Positions 55,699 to 59,404 of a stretch of DNA of 59,404 nucleotides are shown piece after piece. Origin of the DNA: Nocardioides psychrotolerans (GTDB lineage Bacteria; Actinomycetota; Actinomycetes; Propionibacteriales; Nocardioidaceae); NCBI RefSeq assembly GCF_900113685.1, contig NZ_FOQG01000021.1:1-59404 (forward strand), written 5' to 3'. Numbering within the stretch: the first letter of the stretch is position 1; the number at the start of each line of letters is the position of its first letter. The notes under the pieces are model-generated. The model made no database searches. It was given only the letters and a program-made list of their open reading frames with translations, and had not been told where the DNA came from. A program made the position numbers and the translations under genes.

Positions 55699-56676
55699 CT
55701 ACCTGAGCCAGGCGACGACGATGCGGGCGGCCGCCTCGAGCTGGGACCGTCGTACGACGGAGGGGATGTCGCTCTCGTCGTGGTAGCCGGGATACGGCGT
55801 GCTGCCGAGCCGGGCGCCGGGGATGCCTTCGCGCACGAAGGACCAGTGGTCGCTCGAGCGCTGGAAGGTGTCGAGCACGGTCGCCTCGCCCGCTCGACGG
55901 GCAGCCGCGACGATCTCGTCGGTGAGCGCGTTGGGCTCGGCCGGCGTGCCGACCGGCATCACGTCACCGACGCCGACCCGGTCCAGCGACACCATGGCGC
56001 GCAGGCCGCGACGCTCGGCCGGGGTGAGGGACGCGACGTAGGCGCGTGAGCCGTAGTGGTGGTCGTCGTCGCTCGGCCCGCGTGGCTCCTCGGACCCGAA
56101 GGCGACGAGGACGACCGGCATTCGCGTCTGCCGCCCGGCGATGGCGGCGGCCGTCGCGAGGAGCGCGCCCACGCCTGAGGCGTTGTCCTCCGCCCCAGGT
56201 GCCTGCGGCACCGTGTCGAGGTGGGCGCCGACGGCGAGCCACGGCTCACCGGGCGTGGTGTCGCCGCGGGTGGCGACCAGGTTGACGCTCGACCCTGCTT
56301 CCACGGGGATGCCCCACGAGACGCCGGCCGGGGTGGCGAAGTGTTGGCGTCTCACCTCCCAGCCGCTGGCCTCGAGCTGCTGCTGCACCCAGTCGGCCGC
56401 CGCGAAGTACGCCGCGCTGGTCCCGGGCCGTGGGCCGATGGTGCCGGCGAGGTGGCGCACGGCTCTGGTCGCGACCGTGACGTCGACGTCGTCGGGGCTG
56501 GCGCGCTGCTGGGGCGTCGGTGTCGGTGTCGGCGTCTGGGTGGGCGATGTGCTGGGCGTGGTCGGTGCCGGCGTGCTGCTGGCCGGGGGCGGCGGGGCGG
56601 CCCCGGGCTCCGTCGTACTGCTGCTGCAGCCGGCGAGAGCCGGGAGCAGGAACATGGCGCCGAGAAGTCGCCTCAT
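55699..56676 (-). CDS. M28-family metallopeptidase lipoprotein
   Basis: A 325-residue exported enzyme. The lipobox LPALAGC near residue 16 is followed by a Pro/Thr-rich stalk (TPAPTTPSTSPTQTPTPTPTPQQ). The di-zinc catalytic domain has VGAHLDTVPQAPGAEDNASGVGALLATA (His and Asp ligands), FGSEEPRG (Glu pair), SLDRVG and a terminal GYHDESD. The chain from about residue 75 is a complete aminopeptidase fold. ATG 56676 gives a standard lipoprotein signal; a GTG at 56694 is also in frame. It is convergent with the Nudix gene. Confidence 0.92.
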   Translation of the reverse strand: MRRLLGAMFLLPALAGCSSSTTEPGAAPPPPASSTPAPTTPSTSPTQTPTPTPTPQQRASPDDVDVTVATRAVRHLAGTIGPRPGTSAAYFAAADWVQQQLEASGWEVRRQHFATPAGVSWGIPVEAGSSVNLVATRGDTTPGEPWLAVGAHLDTVPQAPGAEDNASGVGALLATAAAIAGRQTRMPVVLVAFGSEEPRGPSDDDHHYGSRAYVASLTPAERRGLRAMVSLDRVGVGDVMPVGTPAEPNALTDEIVAAARRAGEATVLDTFQRSSDHWSFVREGIPGARLGSTPYPGYHDESDIPSVVRRSQLEAAARIVVAWLR

Positions 56677-56714
56677 CACCCCAGTGTGACTCACGGTTGC
56701 TAGCGTCCGCGGGC

Positions 56715-57170
56715 ATGGAGTCGATGCGCGTCGAGGTGGACGGTGCCTCGTTGCACGGGGGTGTCACCGGTGCCGGCCCGGACGTGCTGGTGCTGTCGGG
56801 AGGGCCGGGGTGCGTGCACTACCTGGAGCAGGACAAGATCGCGCCCGTCGGCCATCGCGCCTGGTATCCCGAGCCGCGCGGGGTCGGCCGCTCGGGAGGA
56901 GGGGGGGGGCCAGAGGTGCACGCGGCGCTGGGTGCGTCGTTCACCGAGTGGATCCGGGGGGACTCGCTGTGGCGGGGTCTCGCCGACTGCGAGGTGCCGA
57001 TGGCCTTCGTCGCCGCCGGCGACGACATCCGGCCGAGCTGGCCGATGGCTCAGCTGGCGCGGACCGTGCGCCCCGGGACCTTTGCGACCGTGCCCGACGT
57101 GCCGCACGACTTCTGGTCGACCCATCCCCAGTGTGGACCCGGACGGTCAGTGAGCTGTGTGCGGCGGTGA
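56715..57170 (+). pseudogene. Decayed alpha/beta hydrolase (proline-iminopeptidase-like)
   Basis: The first part reads as a normal enzyme: VLVLSGGPGCVHYLEQD (oxyanion region) and GHRAWYPEPRGVGRSGGGG. It then jumps straight to a late helix and the C-terminal QLARTVRPGTFATVPDVPHDFW block. The nucleophile-elbow GxSxG region and the cap are missing, so about 130 residues have been deleted. A nine-G tract (56901-56909) marks the junction. The end is also shifted: after about 57130 the expected VWTRTVSELCAAV lies in another frame. The product cannot be active. Confidence 0.82.
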
Positions 57171-57677
57171 CAGTTCGGTGATGTCGTCGTCGGCGTCGAT
57201 CCAGTAGCGCCGCAGCCGGCCGTGGGGGTCGTCCACGACCTCCTCGAGGATTCCGCCGTTGCGCTCGATCGTCGTGATCGATCCGACGTTGTCGTCGAGG
57301 CAGACGAGCAGCAGCCGGTCCAGGCCCGCGGCCCGGGCGTGGAGGCGGATCTGGCCGAGCGCCCACCTGGCGAGGCCCCGGCCCCGGGCCGACGGGCGGA
57401 TGCCGTAGCCCGCGTGCCCCAGTCGCAGGGTCGTCTCGTTGGTGACGTGGCGCAGGACGATCCCGCCCTGGACCTCGTCGCCCTCGACGATCCACCAGGC
57501 CCGCGCGGCGGGCAGGGAGTGCAGCCGGGCGACCCAGGCGGCGAAGCCCTCCACGGACTCGACGTCGTCCTCGGGCTTGATGGCGAAGCCGTCCTCGTGG
57601 ACGCCGTGTCCCCACTCGCGGTGGCAGGCGAGCCAGGCGTCGTGGCGCTCGGTGGTGGGGGTGAGGAGCTCGGGCAT
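57147..57677 (-). CDS. GNAT-family N-acetyltransferase
   Basis: A 176-residue acetyl-CoA-dependent acyltransferase. The acetyl-CoA motif is GYGIRPSARGRGLARWALGQIRLHARAAGLDRLLLVCLDDN (about 94-134), followed by the EEVVDD...YWID end. The N-terminus MPELLTPTTERHDAWL and GGIVLRHVTNETTLRLGHAGYGIRP are normal for the family. ATG 57677 is preferred over 57686 because the AGAGGATGAGAG purine tract then has sensible spacing. Its 3' end overlaps the decayed hydrolase by 24 bases. Confidence 0.9.
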   Translation of the reverse strand: MPELLTPTTERHDAWLACHREWGHGVHEDGFAIKPEDDVESVEGFAAWVARLHSLPAARAWWIVEGDEVQGGIVLRHVTNETTLRLGHAGYGIRPSARGRGLARWALGQIRLHARAAGLDRLLLVCLDDNVGSITTIERNGGILEEVVDDPHGRLRRYWIDADDDITELSPPHTAH

Positions 57678-57756
57678 GTCTCTCATCCTCTGTCGGCGCG
57701 TTGCTTCTGAGTAGGGTCCGGTGAACGCGAGGCGCGCATCAAGGGAGAGCAACGAG

Positions 57757-58325
57757 ATGGGACCTCTTCGATTCTCGATCAACGTCACGATCGACGGCTG
57801 CTGCCATCACGAGGCAGGCCTCCCCCGGACGAGGAGTCGATGCGCTAATGGACCGCTGAGATGGAGCGAGCCGATGCCCTGCTGTTCGGGCGGGTCACCT
57901 ACGAGATGATGGAATCGGCGTGGCGGAAGCCGGCCGCGGGCACGTGGCCGGACTGGATGGACGAGTGGGAGACCCCGTTCGCCGAGGCGATCGACCGGGC
58001 GAAGAAGCACGTCGTGTCGAGCACGCTGAGCGGGGTCGACTGGAACGCCGAGCTGGTGCGAGGCGACCTGGGGCATGCGGTCCAGCGGCTCAAGGAGGAG
58101 CCAGGCGAGGGGCTGTGGGTGGGTGGCGTGACGCTCCCCCTGGCGTTGGCAGATCTGGGACTGATAGACGAGTACGAGTTCCTGGTGCAGCCGGTCCTTG
58201 CCGGACACGGGCCGACGTTGCTCGCCGGTCTGCGCGAGCGCAGCCAGCTCGAGCTCGTGGACCGCCGTGAGTTCCGGTCGGGATCGGTCGCCCTGCGATA
58301 CCGGTCCACACGACAGACGGCTTGA
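57757..58325 (+). pseudogene. Dihydrofolate reductase/RibD-like protein, frameshifted
   Basis: The intact N-terminus PLRFSINVTIDGCCHHEAGLP (frame 57757) is out of register with the rest. The continuation reads as DEESMR, then a TAA stop, then WTAEMERADALLFGRVTYEMMESAWRK in the frame starting 57861, an offset of two bases. So both a frameshift near the CCCCC tract around 57820-57830 and a stop codon interrupt it. The remaining 154 residues from ATG 57861 contain DLGHAVQRLKEEPGEGLWVGGVTLPLALADLGLIDEYEFLVQPVLAGHGPTLL, a clear RibD-C/DHFR-like domain. A truncated product from 57861 is possible. Confidence 0.82.
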
Positions 58326-58899
58326 CGCGATTTGTCCTGGCACGTTGGCCGCTACCTCGACAAGCAACCACTCGCCAGCACACTGACCGAACTGCAGGCC
58401 CAAGGCGACACGTTCGACCGCATCTACAACACCGAACGCCCCCACCAGGGGCTACCCGGCCGCGTCACACCTCAGGTGGCGTGGGAGGCCACCCAGAACG
58501 CCGAAGCTCCTCGCCCCAAGCCCGAGCAGCCCATGTTCGTCCAGTCGCTCGCCAGACGTCTTCGCCCCGCACCGGTACCAACCGATCTGCCCGCGAGCAC
58601 CCACATGAAGAAGCTGACGAGCTCCGGCACCTTCATGCTGGCCAAGGTCCACTACCTGGTCGGCGGACAGTACGGCTTCCAGCAGGTCCTGGTCATCACC
58701 GACGGTGACAAGACCACCGTCGCCGACCTGGAAGGAGAGATCCTCATCGAGCACACCCGGCCCGACCCAGGAGTGACGTACGTCGGAAACGGCAGACCCC
58801 GCGGCCAACGCCCCAAGACACCTGAAACGTCACCGAAGTTCTGACACGCCAACTGTCACCGATGTCCTGATGCAAAACCGTCACCCATGTCTTGAGACA
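58326..58899 (+). mobile_element. IS481-family insertion sequence remnant (right end)
   Basis: The frame 58332-58844 encodes only the C-terminus of an IS481-type transposase: TELQAQGDTFDRIYNTERPHQGLPGRVTPQVAWEAT (end of the integrase core), then the typical KLTSSGTFMLAKVHYLVGGQYGFQQVLVITDGDKTTVADLEGEILIEHTRPDPGVTYVGNGRPRG tail. The DDE catalytic part and left end are missing, so the copy cannot move. A terminal repeat GTCACCCATGTCTTGAGACA lies at 58880-58899. The break is just after the reductase pseudogene stop. Confidence 0.85.
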
Positions 58900-58923
58900 T
58901 CACACGAGACCTGTGAATCCGGC

Positions 58924-58953
58924 TTGTCAACCGAACGTCTCTTCGAGTACACT
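58924..58953 (+). promoter_or_regulatory. Promoter with LexA-like box for the HNH gene
   Basis: A TTGTCA (-35) and TACACT (-10), 18 bases apart, predict initiation near 58960, the A of the start codon, so the mRNA may be leaderless. Between them CCGAACGTCTCTTCGA (58931-58946) matches the actinobacterial SOS box (TCGAAC-N4-GTTCGA) at 10 of 12 fixed positions. Confidence 0.6.
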
Positions 58954-58959
58954 AGATGC

Positions 58960-59404
58960 ATGACAGCCGGCGCCATCATCGACCCCCACGAGGTCGACGA
59001 CAACGCGCCCACACCTTCGGACCTCATCGCTGAGATCTGCGCCGCCAAAGCTGCAGAGAACGCCGCCGGGTTGCGGATGTTCCACCTCGCGATCGCGTGG
59101 GCCCACGCCCACCCCGAGACCCCCGGCGACCAGTCCTGGAAGGCACCCCGGGCTTCCTATGTCACCGGTGAGCCGATGGGCGACGGGGCCCCGTCCACCG
59201 GTGACCTTGATGAGGTCCAGTGGTTCGGGATCCCGCCCATCGCCTGGTCGGCCGCCGCACCGTTCGCAGCAGCGAACGCGATGTCGACCGCGGGTGGGAA
59301 GGCTTTCCTGCGGGACTGCCTCGTCATCCGCCACCGCATGCCGAGGGTCTACGCCAAAGTGGTGGCCGGGAAGGTCGCGGTGTGGCGGGCCCGGCGCATC
59401 GCGG
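58960..59404 (+). CDS. DUF222/HNH endonuclease (13E12-type), cut by window edge
   Basis: The first 148 codons of a DUF222-type protein: MTAGAIIDPHEVDDNAPTPSDLIAEICAAKAAENAAGLRMFHLAIAWAHAH, then WFGIPPIAWSAAAPFAAANAMSTAGGKAFLRDCLVIRHRMPRVYAKVVAGKVAVWRARRIA. This helical DUF222 region is normally followed by an HNH nuclease domain, which lies beyond the right edge. ATG 58960 is chosen because the nearby ATG 58956 is out of frame. No ribosome-binding site precedes it; a promoter at the right distance suggests leaderless expression. It lies just beyond the IS481 remnant. Confidence 0.88.
   Translation, partial: MTAGAIIDPHEVDDNAPTPSDLIAEICAAKAAENAAGLRMFHLAIAWAHAHPETPGDQSWKAPRASYVTGEPMGDGAPSTGDLDEVQWFGIPPIAWSAAAPFAAANAMSTAGGKAFLRDCLVIRHRMPRVYAKVVAGKVAVWRARRIA

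Overview
The window comes from a high-GC actinobacterial chromosome, most likely Nocardioides or a close relative in the Nocardioidaceae. The signs are very strong G/C bias at third codon positions, many GTG starts, ATGA/GTGA stop-start overlaps, F420-type enzymes (LLM oxidoreductase, Ddn-like protein), a SigE-family sigma factor, an EtfD-like iron-sulfur reductase and DUF222/HNH (13E12-type) nucleases. No phage, CRISPR array or replication origin was seen. Mobile DNA is confined to the ends: an ISL3-family transposase cut by the left edge, and an IS481-family remnant plus an incomplete HNH endonuclease at the right edge. Two decayed genes (an alpha/beta hydrolase and a RibD-like reductase) lie next to the right-hand remnant.

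Layout. 0-7.8 kb: DUF2461 protein, tRNA-Gly(CCC), SGNH hydrolase, a large CHASE3 hybrid histidine kinase, dCTP deaminase, an iron-box-preceded siderophore-interacting protein and an EamA transporter. 7.8-12.5 kb: a ribbon-helix-helix/DUF4097 operon behind a near-perfect inverted repeat, a SigE-family sigma factor with a PASTA-type membrane partner, and an AbiEi/DUF559-type protein. 12.5-21.2 kb: EtfD-like membrane iron-sulfur reductase with a roughly 500-residue low-complexity tail carrying seven SLFD motifs, a secreted dipeptidase-like hydrolase, an IclR regulator and a choice-of-anchor-P-type secreted protein. 21.4-25.9 kb: hutH-hutU, then a second AbiEi/DUF559-type gene flanked by two copies of a palindromic repeat. 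26-34.3 kb: M48 protease, patatin, MmcQ/YjbR protein, two HpcH/HpaI-type lyases, DUF1992, and an M20 peptidase-MFS transporter operon. 35-39.6 kb: allC-like/hutF/hutI, followed by phosphatidylcholine synthase. 39.6-45.4 kb: M1 peptidase, sucrase/ferredoxin-like protein, P450, a three-gene WXG100-like locus and a YjdM-type zinc ribbon. 45.5-51.7 kb: two divergent operons around a sequence that fits the KstR box. 51.7-59.4 kb: EamA/MarR pair, SecD-head lipoprotein, aldo/keto reductase, Nudix, M28, GNAT and the degraded right border.

How the genes work together. Histidine degradation is split into two blocks: hutH-hutU take histidine to imidazolonepropionate, and hutI and hutF, 14 kb away, take it to N-formylglutamate. 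An M20 amidohydrolase sits where a deformylase is expected. A shared palindrome (TCTCGGAT-N2-GAGA) in front of hutH and of the M20-MFS operon suggests common control, possibly by the nearby IclR protein. The 45.5-51.7 kb genes (LLM oxidoreductase, DUF1214, SDR, sulfotransferase-like, DapB-like, NTF2-like, Ddn-like) resemble a steroid-regulon block of mycobacteria. That reading rests on the KstR-like box and on gene order recalled from memory.
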